From Heterocephalus glaber (lineage: Eukaryota > Chordata > Mammalia > Rodentia > Bathyergidae), in the NCBI RefSeq assembly GCF_000247695.1, contig NW_004624747.1:8323647-8387646 (forward strand): a DNA stretch of 64,000 bases. Direction: 5' to 3'. Made by a program: the position numbers and the translations under genes. The notes under the pieces were generated by a model. That model made no database searches, was not told the origin of the DNA, and was given only the letters and a program-made list of their open reading frames with translations. Positions 1-11,530 of the stretch are shown here, piece by piece. Position 1 is the first letter of the stretch. Every line of letters starts with the position of its first letter.

Positions 1-82
1 TTTTTTTTGGTACCGGGGATCAAACTTGGGTGCTTGCGCTTGCGCAGCAGGCAGCGAAACCACTGAACTAAATCCCCGGCCC
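1..82 (-). mobile_element. ID-like tRNA-derived SINE, cut by the window edge
   Basis: T run then GGTACCGGGGATCAAAC through AACTAAATCCCCGGCC. This is the minus-strand view of an ID-like SINE with A and B box remnants. This subfamily recurs 19 times in the window. Confidence 0.85.
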
Positions 83-544
83 CCAGTCTGCACTTTTAAC
101 AACTGCTTTCTGGAGGGAGGTTAGTGTTGTCGAATTCCAGGGTGCAAACTAGAGCAAAAAATGACCCCATTGTCCAGAATCCTGGAGACAGCCTGTCTTC
201 TGGGGTCAAGCCAGGTGGAGCCTTATTCACCTGTCAGGCTTTGCTCTTCCTGGCCCCGTATCTAGATAGAACAATGAGCTTTAAACACACCCAAATCCTA
301 AGGGGGTGGCCAGCACTTCAGATAGAACGAGCAGGGGAATGATCCTCTTTCAGGACCTCTTTTCTCTTCAGGAAGACTGAAACACTGCTCCCAGGTTCAG
401 CCTCCTGTTTCTTCAGCACGTGACTCACCCCGACCTGCATCTGTCTCGACATTGACAAATGAATTCTTCAGTCTTCATTGCATAACTCGGGGTTGATGTG
501 AGAATCTGGGAGATAAGGGCTGTGAAAACACTTTGTGAATTGAG
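83..544. other. Unassigned intergenic sequence
   Basis: No gene or recognisable repeat. The small open frame at 124-342 has no recognisable features. Confidence 0.5.
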
Positions 545-715
545 CCAGAATACAGTCTGAGTTAGAGTCACTGTTCTTTTCTGGTGTTAGTGCCAGCTAT
601 CTGTGTAATCCTGAGCAAGTCCATTCACCTCACTGAACCAGCGGTTTGAGGTAAAATGATGGTGGTCCTTCTCAGGACTCTTCCAAGAGGTCATGGTAAA
701 GATCTGATGCAGTTA
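545..715 (+). repeat. MIR
   Basis: Contains the MIR core phrase (GTAATCCTGAGCAAGTCC, then CTCACTGAACC and GTAAAATGATGG), diverged. Confidence 0.6.
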
Positions 716-767
716 GCCTTGCGCAGATGCCTGGGTGGTGCAGAGTGCCCAATAATTTTATTTTATC

Positions 768-1012
768 TTTTGTTGTGCTGGAGATCAAACCCACGGCGTC
801 ATGCACGCTAGGCAAGCACTCTACCACTGAGCTATACTCCCAGGCTAGTCTTTCTCTTTTCTTTTTTCCTTTACTTTTTCTTTTGAATCAGAATGAGAAT
901 CTTGCTATGTTCCCCAGGGTGGTCTCAAACTCCTGGGATCAAGTGATCCTCCTGTCTCAGGTTCCCCAACAGTTGGGATTACAGGGGTGCACCACTGCAC
1001 CCAGCTCCCAGC
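768..1012 (-). mobile_element. B1-ID composite SINE
   Basis: Minus-strand ID part (GTGCTGGAGATCAAACCCAC to CACTGAGCTATACTCCC) joined by a T/C-rich linker to a B1-like part ending CACTGCACCCAGCTCC. Confidence 0.75.
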
Positions 1013-1160
1013 CCAGTAATTTTAAGGCAATGCTGTACACATTCTCCATTTTAAATGTGCTCAGGAGGTACACAAATAACCTGTATGCCACCAGCAAGTA
1101 TGAAGTCTGGGAAAGGAGAGAAAGAAAACAGGAGAAAGAGAACAGCAAGAGCTCATTTGT

Positions 1161-1313
1161 GCTGGGCGTAGTGGCACACACTTGTAATCCCAAGCACTTG
1201 GGAGACTGAGACAGGATTACTATGAGTTTGAGGACAGTCTGGGCTACATAGTGAGTTCAAGTCCAGTCTCAACTACATAGTGAGATCCTGTCTCAAAAAA
1301 CCAAAATAAAAAC
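1161..1313 (+). mobile_element. B1 SINE with internal duplication
   Basis: Runs from GCTGGGCGTAGTGGCACACA to GAGATCCTGTCTC and an A-rich tail, with the duplicated ACTACATAGTGAG segment. Flanked by a direct repeat AAGAGCTCATTT. Confidence 0.85.
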
Positions 1314-1369
1314 TAAGAGCTCATTTTTACATTGATCCCCAAACAAATGCATGTCCAGTGTCCTGCTAG

Positions 1370-1525
1370 AGCCAGAGGATAATCCTGCAAGAGGCAGTAG
1401 GTGAGGGGACCCTTCACTTTTCAGAGAAGAAACTGAATCTCAGGAGGGGAGAAGGAACTACGTGGGGTTATTGAGCACACAAATGGCAGAGGAGGGTTGA
1501 ACCCAGCTGAATTCTCCAACCCCAG
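1370..1525 (-). repeat. MIR
   Basis: Minus-strand MIR phrases: TTCAGAGAAGAAACTGAATC and the GGGTTGAACCCAG end. Confidence 0.55.
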
Positions 1526-1911
1526 AACTCTCCCCTCCTGAGATAGGGGATGGGAGAAAGAAGCCTGGGTAGAATGGCTTCCATGGTGGGGCAGCCTGCT
1601 GGGAAGGAAGGTGGGAAGGACTTGGGGCTTGGGCTTCCTACACTGTCACAAGAACCATGTCTCAAGTCCTGACTCCCCAGACTGTCCTATTCCTGGTCAC
1701 CAAACTGGCTGCTGTGGGTGGTTGATTCTGAGAGGATAGGACTGTTCCCTGAGTGGTCTGACACACAGAATGTGTCTCACCTCAAAGGAGAAGTGAAAGG
1801 GAGAACAGTTCCCCTTGTGAGACAAGAGGCAAGTCTGACCACCTCTTTGATGTTTCTCTTCTGCAGGAACCAGGAGAGTGGCTGCTACTTACTGTTGAGA
1901 ACTGGATTTGG
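1526..1911. other. Unassigned intergenic sequence
   Basis: No gene or clear repeat recognised. Confidence 0.5.
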
Positions 1912-1943
1912 CAGTGTGCGTGTGTGTGTGTGTGTGTGTGTGA
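1912..1943. repeat. (TG)n microsatellite
   Basis: About 15 TG units with one CG interruption near the start. Confidence 0.9.
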
Positions 1944-2757
1944 CAAATAGATGCTATCTTGGTTTGAGGGCTCAATCCACAGAGCTGGGTATCTACCTCC
2001 CTCTGGATACATCTTGGAATCACTCCAAGCCTGCCTCCTTTTACAGTACCCCAGTGATTGGGAATTACTGTTTAAATCAGCTTTTATGATTTAGACTCTA
2101 AGGAAGATGATACCTTATGCAAGTCCTTCTCCCCTGGGAGAATTGCAGTTGGGCCATCTCTGCAAGAGGGAGATTTGTTGGCTCATTCATTGTTTACGTG
2201 TTTGGTGCTCATTTCCCCAGCAGCAGATATGTATTAACAGCCATCTATGCACATACATTGTATGAATAAAGGAAGTAGGATGTTAAACAAACTAATAATG
2301 ATTGTCAGCGTTGAAAAGCCAGTACAGTTGTGAAAAGTGCTCCAAAGATGAAGAAGAGGCCACTTGTGAGGTTGATGGAGACTTTGACATTTTCTGGGGT
2401 TCAGGAAAGGTTTCTGCACATTTCCATGAAAACCTGATGAATGGCAGAGGCATCAGGGACCGAGGAGTTCATGGCTGTGAAGACTCTGAGACCTTGAGAT
2501 GGAAAAGGAAGTGGATCCAAGGGAGAGGAAGGGGTTGGTACAGCTAGAGAAGGAAGCAGAGACAAGATCAGGCAGGACCACAAAGGCTACAGAAAGGGTC
2601 TTGCCTATTTTATGTCTCCAAAAGAAGACCTCAGGCTTTCCTCTTCCCTTGGCCTCAGATTTCTCATCTTTTAAATATAGTAATATGTTCACCCACCTTG
2701 CTGCACCTAGTATAGTGCCTGCCATGTTGAAGATACCCAATAACTCGAGCTATTAAT
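1944..2757. other. Unassigned intergenic sequence
   Basis: No gene recognised; small overlapping frames on both strands look random. Confidence 0.5.
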
Positions 2758-2842
2758 CTTTTTTTTTTTTTTTAAGGTGCTGGGGATCAAACCCAGGGCC
2801 TTGCAAATTCTAGGCAGAAACTCTACCTCTGAGCCAAGAACC
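2758..2842 (-). mobile_element. ID-like SINE (older subfamily)
   Basis: T run, then GTGCTGGGGATCAAACCCAG to TCTACCTCTGAGCC. Confidence 0.75.
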
Positions 2843-3059
2843 ACTTTTGGGGTTGCACACATTGACCTGTGTTCCAGCTTGCTCTCTGCTGCAGCATTTC
2901 CCTGCTGTCATTCACTGCCCTTTGCCAGCTAAATTAATGCACACTGGGAAAAAGCCCAAGTCGACAGCTATGGTCAGCCTTAGATGCTGTTTGTCCCTTA
3001 TCCTGACTCCTCCCAGGACTCTTCTTACTTCACAGAGTCCTGGACTCCAGCTAGATGAC

Positions 3060-3659
3060 CTAGTCTTTACATACTCAAATAAAATAAAATCAATTTTATT
3101 TATTTAAAAAATGTACTTGACATATGTGTAGTACATATGTGTAGTACAATATAGTACATATGTGTAGTACATAATGTTTGCATCCCTTGTGGGAAGGTGG
3201 TACCTGTGCATAACACAACTGAATTCCTTCTTTATCCCCCTTTCTCTCTCTCTCTCTCCCGTCCATGCATCTCTTGGCCCCTTGCCTTTTTGGGTGCATG
3301 TTTGCAGTGCATACTGTTTACATTCCTTCTGTGCAGTTAGTACATGTACATAACACATCCCAATGCCTTCTTTTCATCCCTTATCCTTTTTCCTCTTTCC
3401 CCCTTTGGTCATCTCTTGACCCCCTTCCCCTTTGAGAATGCTCTGTTTCCCTACTTCCTATTCTCTGTCTTTTATTTTGGTCTTTACTTTTACTCTGGGC
3501 TTCTCATATAAGAGAAACCATGTGGGTGTGGTGGGCCTGTAATCTCAGCACTTGGGAAGCAGAGGCAGGAGGATTGCCAGGAGTTCAAGCCCGGCCTGGG
3601 ATACCTAGTGAGTTCAAAGCCAGCCTGAACTACATAGCAAGACCCTGTCTCAAAAAAAT

Positions 3660-3713
<54 letters not shown>

Positions 3714-3950
3714 CAGAAACTATGTGATATTTAAGCTTGTGTGTCTGATTTATTTCACTTAGCATTTTGGTCTTAAGGTGTGTCCATTTTCCTACAAGTG
3801 ACTCAAGTTTATCTTTTCATGGCAGAGTAGTACTCCATTGTGTATAAATACCACATTTTCTTTATCTATTCATTTGTTGATGTACATATGGGGCACTTCC
3901 AATATTTAATTATGAATTGTGCTGTATGTGTGTATCACTTTGTAGACTCC
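3060..3950 (-). mobile_element. L1 3' fragment, minus strand, with nested B1
   Basis: Minus-strand L1 3' region: GTAGTACTCCATTGTGTATA and TATCTATTCATTTGTTGATG are typical L1 3' phrases. A short tandem of about 13 bp (ACATATGTGTAGT) sits at 3120-3170. A B1 interrupts at about 3519-3715. Confidence 0.6.
3519..3715 (+). mobile_element. B1 SINE ending in a (GA)n tract
   Basis: B1 from GTGTGGTGGGCCTGTAATC to AAGACCCTGTCTC, with the internal duplication. The A-rich tail runs into about 22 GA repeats (3666-3709). Confidence 0.85.
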
Positions 3951-3958
3951 TAATTCTT

Positions 3959-3992
3959 TTATTTATTTATTGTTTTGGTACTGGGGATCGAA
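3959..3992 (-). mobile_element. 34-bp truncated ID-like SINE with perfect target-site duplication
   Basis: Only the T-rich tail and GGTACTGGGGATCGAA remain. The insert sits between two copies of TAGACTCCTAATTCTT (3943-3958 and 3993-4008). Confidence 0.8.
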
Positions 3993-4179
3993 TAGACTCC
4001 TAATTCTTATAATCAGCTGGGTAGCCATGTACTGTGCAGGTGATGCAGAGCTGGAATCCTGGGAGTTGATCAGCAGCAAGACGGCATTACTCTGTAATGG
4101 TAGAGCCATCTCGCAATTCCTGTCTTTTGATTCAAGGAAGTAATATCCTTAAAGCAGAAAGATCACACACATGGATCCC

Positions 4180-4335
4180 ACGCATACCGAGAACCATACA
4201 GGACACTTTGCTTGCTACTTGTTTTAGTTCTACCAATAATCCTTCCACAGTGGATTTAATGGCTGTCATTTATAGATAAGTAACTGAGAACAGGTCACTC
4301 AGCTGGGAAGTAGCAGAGTCTGGGTTCTATTGTCG
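4180..4335 (-). repeat. MIR
   Basis: Minus-strand MIR: TTTATAGATAAGTAACTGAG, then AGTAGCAGAGTCTGGGTTC. Confidence 0.6.
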
Positions 4336-5245
4336 GTCACCATGATCTTGCCCAGCCCCACCCCCTCCAAGGTGGACCCTGGGCTGTGTTTTGGAGTATG
4401 TTGGATTTCATCTGAGTAAGGCAATTATAGGGGATGGAAACAAGGAGAGTGAGGCTCAGTTTTGGTTTCCTCTTCAGATAAGTGGTTACAGGAGTTGCTG
4501 CCCCTCCTTCTCAAAAGGGTCACAGAATGACAAAACTGAAGTCACCTTAGTGACGAGCAGAGCCAACCACTTGTCTACAAAAGGGAAACAGGTTCTGAGG
4601 CAGGAAGCAACTTGGTGGAGATTACAAAGTTGGTCATTAGGGACAGGTTAGGCTGAGACTTTGTCACGTGGCCTCCTTCACTGGCTTTCTCATCTTCCCT
4701 TGCTGGCCTCTGTATCACTGTCCAGTTTCTGGATGCTGGGGAACTCCAGGGTGTACCTCCTGGATCTCTTCTGCATCTCATTCCCCTAGTGACTCAACCC
4801 TGTGATTCTAATACCACATATATCCCCATGTCTCAGCTTAAGATTGTTTGCCCTGACCCCATCTCTGAAATCAAATCTGTTTGTCCAGTTGCCATCTGTG
4901 CCTCTCATTAGAGACCTAAGAGGAAAAACAAACCTGATATGTCTATAGCATAATTCTTAGCTCTGCTCCCCACCCTCAGCTCCCACCCAAACCTGTTCCT
5001 CCCACAGTTTTCCCTGATTTAGTAACTATACCATTATCTACCCAGTTATTCAGGCAGAAAATCTTGGAATTATCCTTTATTCCTTTCCCCTCAACCCACA
5101 CATCTGAACCATTAGCAAAAACATTGCAATCTAACCCTTCTTCCTGTCTCTTTCTTCATCAGATGCAACACAACCAAATGCCTTCTCCTGCATCCTTTTT
5201 GGTCTTCAAGAATGCATTCTCCTCATAGCAACTAGTGTGCTCTAT

Positions 5246-5583
5246 TTTAAAAATCAAATAGGACTGGTAGTATTGCTCAGCCATAGATTCTGTGCTTAGC
5301 ATTCACAAGACCCACAGTTTATGTCCAATACCAAAAAACCTAAACCAATCAAACAAACCAACAGGCTGTGGTGGCACCTGCTTGTAATCTCAGCTACTTA
5401 AGAGGCTGAGGTAGGAGGACTGCAAATTCAGAGCCATCCTGGACAACTCAGTGAGACCCTACCTCAAAGTAAAATTTGGTACAGGGCTGGGAATGTAGCT
5501 TGATGGTAGAGATTTTGTCTACTATGCACAAGGCCCTGGGTTCAATCCCTAGTACCAAAAAACAAAAACAAACAAACAAAAAA
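5246..5583 (+). mobile_element. ID-like SINE followed by a B1-ID composite
   Basis: A diverged ID (5260-5340) precedes a composite: B1 part GCACCTGCTTGTAATCTC to GAGACCCTACCTC, linker, then ID part GGGCTGGGAATGTAGCTTG to CAATCCCTAGTACC and an A-rich tail. Confidence 0.75.
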
Positions 5584-5666
5584 CCCCTCAAAAGCCCACA
5601 TGTCAGGCTATCATCTTGCTCTTGAAAATCTTTCAGTACTTCCTAGCAATTCAAGATGAAAACCCA

Positions 5667-5834
5667 GCTGGGTGTGGTGGTGCACACCTGTAATCCCAGC
5701 ACTAGAGAGGCTGAGGCAGAAGAATTGCCGTGAGTTTGAGGCCAGCCTGGCTACATAGTGAGTTCAGGACCAACCGATGTAAGCTACATATCAAAACGAC
5801 ATTTTGAGACCCTGTCTCAAAAAACAAAACAAAA
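5667..5834 (+). mobile_element. B1 SINE nested in L2
   Basis: Full B1 with internal duplication, flanked by the 15-bp direct repeat CAAGATGAAAACCCA (5652-5666 and 5835-5849). Confidence 0.9.
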
Positions 5835-6458
5835 CAAGATGAAAACCCAACATCCCAGTTCCTTGCCAGGACCCACAAGGACCTATAGTGGCCTGGTCTT
5901 CTAGAATTCTGTCTCTGTCCTCATCATATCCATCCTCACCTCCTCTTACATACCCAGAATAATGCAACCCTTCCTCTTTCTGTTCCGTGAACACTCCAAG
6001 ATTGGCTGTACCTCAGAGCCTTTGCAAGTCTTTCTCTTCTTCTTGGAAGCCTCTTCACAAGACTGTGGCTCGATTGGTTCCTCATTGTTGGTGTCGCTTG
6101 TTGCCTTTTCAGAGAGGCCTCTTTGATGACCCTGTCCAGAAAACCATGACACCTTTGCTTGACACTGGCCGTCATACTGCCCTGTTTCTCTCCCTCATAC
6201 CCCTTATAATCATCTGAAATTATCCACATTCTTTGCCTATTTGTGCGTTGTCTTTTTCCTCATTAGAGTATAAGTTCTGGGACTATTTTTTGTCCCTGAA
6301 TACTTAACACAGCATGCTTAGCACACAGTAGGTACTTTAGTGTGGTTCACAGGAAGTACCACAAAGATTAATCTCATTTAAATTACAAGTCCCATTTATT
6401 TCAGGTTGTTGCCCCCAGACTCTTTTTAGGACAGCATTTTCCTGTACTATAAATCCTT

Positions 6459-6554
6459 CAGTTTTGTTTTGTTTTGTTTTTTGGTACCGGGGATTGAACT
6501 CGGGTGGTTGCGCTTGCGAAGCAGGCACCAGAACCACTGAGCTAAATCCCTGGC
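6459..6554 (-). mobile_element. ID-like SINE
   Basis: GGTACCGGGGATTGAACTC to GCTAAATCCCTGGC. Target-site duplication ACTATAAATYCTT at 6446 and 6555. Confidence 0.9.
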
Positions 6555-6769
6555 ACTATAAATTCTTTAAAAGAGTAATTTTTTTAAGTGATCAGAGTTC
6601 ATTCATTTGTCTACCACCTACTAGCTTTGTGACTTTGGGTAAGTTTCTTAATTTCTGTGCCTCAGTTTTGTCAGTGATAAAATGGGGACAACAACAGTGT
6701 CTACTTCATAAGACTGATGTGAAGATTCAATAAATGAATTCGTAGAGTCTCTTTTATTTTTAAAATTTT

Positions 6770-7475
6770 TGTTTTGCTACCTCTTTTTAATTTTTTTCAT
6801 TAAGTTTATTAGTACATTTTAGGTATATAATATGATGACATTCATCATTGGGATCTTGTACCTTTACATGATATATCTTAGTTCTTATTTTTTCCCCATT
6901 CCCCTGCCCTCTCTTCAACCCTTCCACTCCTCCCTATTTACAAAGATTTTGTTTCCATTTTTCCATTTTCTCATATTAATTCCATTCCCTTCTTTCTTTT
7001 CCCCTATTCCTCCCACTTCCCCTTCCCCTTCGCCCCTTTTCTTCCTATTTCACATTATCTAATATATCTTTTAGTCCTTATTTACACGTTCACTTTATCA
7101 TGCTAGAGAAACTATTCGGTATTTACACACGTGTGTCCTATTTATTTCACTTAAGAGTATCGCTTCAATGGGCATCCATTTAGCTATAAATGTCTCTAAT
7201 TTCTCATTTTTTATGGCTGAGTAGTACTCCATTTTATAAAAAAAACCACATCTTCTTTATCCAGTCTCCAGTTGATGGGCATTTGGGCTGTTTCCAAGCT
7301 TTAGCTATTACAAACTGTGCTGCTGTGAACATGGGTGCACATATATCACTGTGGTGTGATTCTTTTAATTCTTTTTGTATCTACCCAGCAGAGGAATAGC
7401 TGGCTCAAATGGGACCTCCAATTCTAGTACTTTGAGGTATCTCCATGCTCAGTTCAACTTTTTGAAGAGGCAACT
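6770..7475 (-). mobile_element. L1 3' end
   Basis: Minus-strand L1 3' region: GAGTAGTACTCCATTTTAT, TGATGGGCATTTGGGCTG and CTACCCAGCAGAGGAATAGC are recognisable L1 phrases. Pyrimidine-rich at 6890-7050. Confidence 0.75.
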
Positions 7476-7479
7476 GTTG

Positions 7480-8046
7480 TTTCCTCCCTACCTTCAATGC
7501 CTCTGTTATACCACTTCCCATGGTCAGCACCCTTTAGTAGCTTCCTGTTCCACTTAATAAAAGGAGCAAACCCCTTTAAGTAGCATGTGGACCCCAACTA
7601 CCTCCCCAGCCTCATCTTGTATGTCCTTCCTTGTTGTTTGTTCCTCTTCAGTCAGACTGACCTTATGGCATTTTTTCATGCAATTTCTGTTCATTCCACA
7701 CCAAGCACTGCCTGGAATATGACTTTCCTCCTTCACAGGCTCAATGCTTGATCTTTCGTCTCATCTCAGCTTGGTCATTATTGTCTCAATCTCCCATGAC
7801 TGGTGACTAAGGAAATTCCCTTTGTTTTATACTCTGGGGATGACGTGTGCCTCTATTGTATGACTTACCACAGTTCTAAATTTACCCTATTCCTTTCACT
7901 TGGATTAAATCTGTCTCTCCTAATAGACCCTAAAACCCATAAGAACAGAGAACAAATCATTCTTTGCTAACTTATATGCTTCTAATGCCAGCGTAGTGTG
8001 CACATACTAGGTATTCAATAAATATTAAATGAATGAATGAATGAAG
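7480..8046 (+). mobile_element. L2 LINE 3' end
   Basis: Ends with GTGCACATACTAGGTATTC, AATAAATATT and four GAAT/TGAA units, the typical L2 3' terminus. Confidence 0.65.
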
Positions 8047-8223
8047 GTAAGTAAACCCAAGCCCAGAACTGGTCCAAGAGAAAATGTGTTGGTTCTGCAT
8101 AACTATCCTTTCTCCTCTATCAGGGGCCAGAATAGCCCTCCTGATTTCCAGTAGTTTCTACTTGCCAGAGTTGTGATCTTGGGTGGTCACAGGGCAACTA
8201 TGGAGTTACAAGAGTAAGGAATA

Positions 8224-8491
8224 GCCCAGGATGGTGGCACATCCTCATAATCCCAGCACTCAAGAGGCTGAGGCGGGAGAATAGCCAAGAATTTGAGCCA
8301 GCCTCAGCTACATGACTTCAAGGCTAGCCTGAACAACATAGCGAGAGCCTGTCCCCAAAAAACAACAACAACAAAAAGCCAGGGATTTATCTCAGTGGCA
8401 CAGTGCTTGCCTGGCAAGTGTGTTTATGCCATGCTTGCAAAACATTGAGTTTGATCCCCGGTACCAAAACAAAACAAAACAAAACAAAAAA
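8224..8491 (+). mobile_element. B1-ID composite SINE
   Basis: B1 part with internal duplication, then ID part CAGGGATTTATCTCAGTGGC to GATCCCCGGTACC and an (AAAAC)n tail. Direct repeat AGAGTAAGGAA flanks it. Confidence 0.8.
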
Positions 8492-9299
8492 GCCCCCCAA
8501 AAGAGTAAGGAAAGACTGTGCCTCTAAACTGAAATAGAAACTGGACACAAAGCCACAACCCAATGGAGAAGTCTGTCTTACTTCCTAAGCTTGGCCGCCT
8601 TGCTCCGCCAGACACTTTCAGATTTTCCTTCCTTCTCAAAACAGGGCAACTACCATGTCCTATGCTGAAGTGCTCTGTTCTGGTTTCCTGGGCTGATGCT
8701 GCTTTCTTTAATGGGTTAGAGCAAAGGCTCTTGCAGACCTGGGCCAGTCCCCTACAGAGTGAACACCAGGACATGGTGAAATGAGAACAACAGGGACAAT
8801 GTAGGAGTTTTTATAAAGCTAAATTAATTCTGAGATTGCTCTACTTTTTTCTGTGTCAGGCTGCCCTTTCTTTTATGAAACCAGAGTGATAGGAGTTGAT
8901 GATTTTTATTGTCCTTGCTTGTCACAATCACCTACTTAATTTTCTTTTAAAATTTACTGACTGTGGACAGCAGCTGAGCTGGCATGAAAATCTAGGTTTT
9001 GTAGTTCCCAGTTAGCACTTTCTCTGCTTCACAGGCCCTCCCTGGAGAGGATAAGATGCAGAGCAGACATCGGAACTGGCTGTAAATTATTGACAGAGTG
9101 CCTGCCATGTGGAAGAGGGGACACACTTGTTCTGGTTATAACCAGGGGTCAAAATCGGGGTCACTGGGTAGCAGTTTCAGATAGACACATTTCAACCAGT
9201 TTAGCATGAAGTCTCTGTCAGCAATAGAATGGGCTGACTCACCCATGCCAATGCTCAGGCACAGGTGCAGGAATCACAGTCAAGCTGTTGGAGATAATA
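8492..9299. other. Repeat-poor intergenic sequence
   Basis: No gene or clear repeat recognised. Confidence 0.5.
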
Positions 9300-9427
9300 T
9301 TTGGACCTGGGATACTGGTTAAGGACCTTGGACTCGATTCAGGCCTAGATTTCATCATCAGCTTCAGTACTTATTATTTGTGTGATATGGGGTAAATCAG
9401 TTTCCTGCTATTTAAAATGAGAGTAAG
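9300..9427 (+). repeat. MIR
   Basis: MIR core remnants ATTTGTGTGATATGGGGTAA and CAGTTTCCTGCTATTTAAAA. Confidence 0.55.
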
Positions 9428-9612
9428 ACAAGTATGGTGGTCCACACTTGTGATGCAGCAATCTGGGAGACTAGAGCAAGAGGATTACAAGATTGAGCTT
9501 GGCCTGGCAACTTATTGAGACCATATCTCAAAATTAAAAATAAAGGGCTGGGGATAGAGCTCAGTGGCAGAACCTGGGTTCAATCCCCAACACAATCAGT
9601 CAATCAATCAAT
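9428..9612 (+). mobile_element. B1-ID composite SINE
   Basis: Monomeric B1 part ending GAGACCATATCTC, then GGGCTGGGGATAGAGCTC to CAATCCCCAACAC and an (AATC)n tail. The ID middle is deleted. Confidence 0.75.
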
Positions 9613-9655
9613 CGGGGTGATGATGCCTCACTCTGGGCCCTGTGAAAATTAAGAG

Positions 9656-9658
<3 letters not shown>

Positions 9659-9691
<33 letters not shown>
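9659..9691. repeat. (TG)n microsatellite
   Basis: Uninterrupted TG dinucleotides, about 16 units. Confidence 0.9.
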
Positions 9692-9693
<2 letters not shown>

Positions 9694-10289
9694 CACATGT
9701 GAGCACAGTGCCCAGCCTACACACTGGCCATCTGTGAGATGTGAGTCCTCCCAGCAGTCTGCTGGTGAAGAAGAGAGCCACAGAAAAGGACAAAGGACAG
9801 CATGAAGCAATTTGTGATCAAGGAAAAGCAAAAGTACACCGGACTTATGTGCTGGGGCATTCTGAGGACTGAGATCAGGCATGGGCTGACTGATCAGAGA
9901 GAAATTATTGAAGCAGGCAATACCTCAGATGAGCTCTGAGGCACTGGGAGACTTCCAGTCTCTACTACTGGAACTAGATGCTATTAGTTACTAAGTTTTA
10001 AGAACATGGAAATCCCTCTGTCCTTGGGTTCCCACTGTACTATGGGCACATTCTTGGTACATCAGGGGTCTTTGATTTATATTGAATGAACAAGGAAAAG
10101 CTTAGCTAGACACAGACTAGAGGGAAATATGATTAGATTAGATCTAAATAGGCTGGGCAAAATGGGAGCATCCAGTCAGCTACACTCCCATCCATCCATC
10201 ATCCATCCACGTTTTACAGCTATCTATACATTTACACACCTGCCTATCCATACATTAATCCTTTTATACTCGTATGCATGTATGTGTGC

Positions 10290-10990
10290 ATCCAACCATC
10301 CATTTGTTTCAAGCAGAGAACAAGACAAAATCACTGCCCTCATGAAGCTTACACCAAGTGGGATAGGGCTTAAAGGTGGAATCAAATAATTATATGAATA
10401 AGTATAAAATTATGATTGTGTTAAGTGCTACAGATGACAGGGGCACATGGTACCAGGAGAGCCTGTCACAAGGTGATTTTCCCTATCCATGGGGTCAGGA
10501 AATGCTTTCCAAGGAAATGACCATTGAACTGGGAGCCTAAGGTAGGATTACCTAGAAGAATTGAGCAGAGAAGAATGTTCAGGCAGAAGGAGAAGAGTAT
10601 GTGCAAAGAAGAATTTGGGGAAATAGGCCTGGTGACCAAATATGTTCTGGTGACTTCTTGGGGATAGCAAAGATTTTAACTTTTATCCTTAGAAGTTCTA
10701 GGCAGGCAGCAGATGACTAGGTAAGATTTGTATTTTTAAGTCTTCTGGCTGTGGTTATGAAAGATAGAAACAAAAGAGTGGATGGGCAAGTGTGATAGCC
10801 AAGGGCTTGTGGGAAGCCAATGTAATTGTCCAGAAATTCATCCTGAACCTTGGATTGGGGAAGCAGTGGGTGGGTGGGAGGGGAAGTGGATGGACTTGAG
10901 GGCTATTTAGGAGCTAAGTTAGACATGATTGCATGATGGTTTTTTTCAGGTAGGAGGGTGATGAGACAGTTGTCTAGGATGACACCCAGG
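10290..10990 (-). mobile_element. L2 LINE, minus strand
   Basis: Matches the reverse complement of L2: GAGAACAAGACAAAATCACT, GCCCTCATGAAGCTTACA and later GACACCCAGGTTTCTGG. A (CCAT)n-like stretch precedes it at 10187-10213. Confidence 0.6.
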
Positions 10991-11357
10991 TTTCTGGATA
11001 GAACTGTTGCCAGGCAACAGAGTGAGAGCCCAGAAGGGAGTAGGGAAGGGATGAGACATCCTTTCCCCTGCAGTTGTTATTATGCCATGCTTGCAAAACA
11101 TAGGGTATTACCTGCCCAAGGGTGAAAGCTGGTTTAAGAAGTTTGCACATTACAGGTTGAAAGGAGATAAGGTTTCTAGTCTTGGCTCTGGATCCAGGTA
11201 GGTGTGTGGCTTCAAGAGGGCATCTTCACCCCTCTTGGCCTGAGCTCTAGAATTGATGTCCCTCCAAATCTGGCAAGCCAAGAGCACAAAAGCAGCCTGA
11301 GCCTTATTTGTGTCCACTGGCAGTATTTACAGAGCTTCTCCTTGGGAAGTGCTTATT

Positions 11358-11530
11358 TTTTTCAGTACTGGAGATTTAACTTAGGGGTGCTCTATCACTG
11401 TGCTACATCCTCAGCCCTTTTTATTTTGAAACAGGATCTCGCTAAGTGCCCAGGCTGATCTCAAATTTGTAATCCTTCTTCCTCATTTTCCAAGTAGCAA
11501 GGCTTGCAGGCATGCATCACCACACTGGGT
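11358..11530 (-). mobile_element. B1-ID composite SINE
   Basis: Minus-strand ID part (CAGTACTGGAGATTTAAC to GTGCTACATCCTCAGCCC) followed by a B1 part ending CATGCATCACCACACTGGG. Confidence 0.75.

Larger units (their letters stand above)
4830..6345 (+). mobile_element. L2 LINE fossil, interrupted by younger SINEs
   Basis: Pieces of one L2 in order: about 4980-5230, 5590-5652 and 5850-6345. They end with the L2 3' phrase GCACACAGTAGGTACTTTA. Nested SINEs occupy about 5246-5583 and 5667-5835. Confidence 0.65.

Noticed and set aside
3120..3175. Tandem ACATATGTGTAGT units as a CRISPR-like or regulatory array
   Set aside because: About three imperfect 13-bp units in an L1-derived 3' region of a mammalian genome; simple local duplication.
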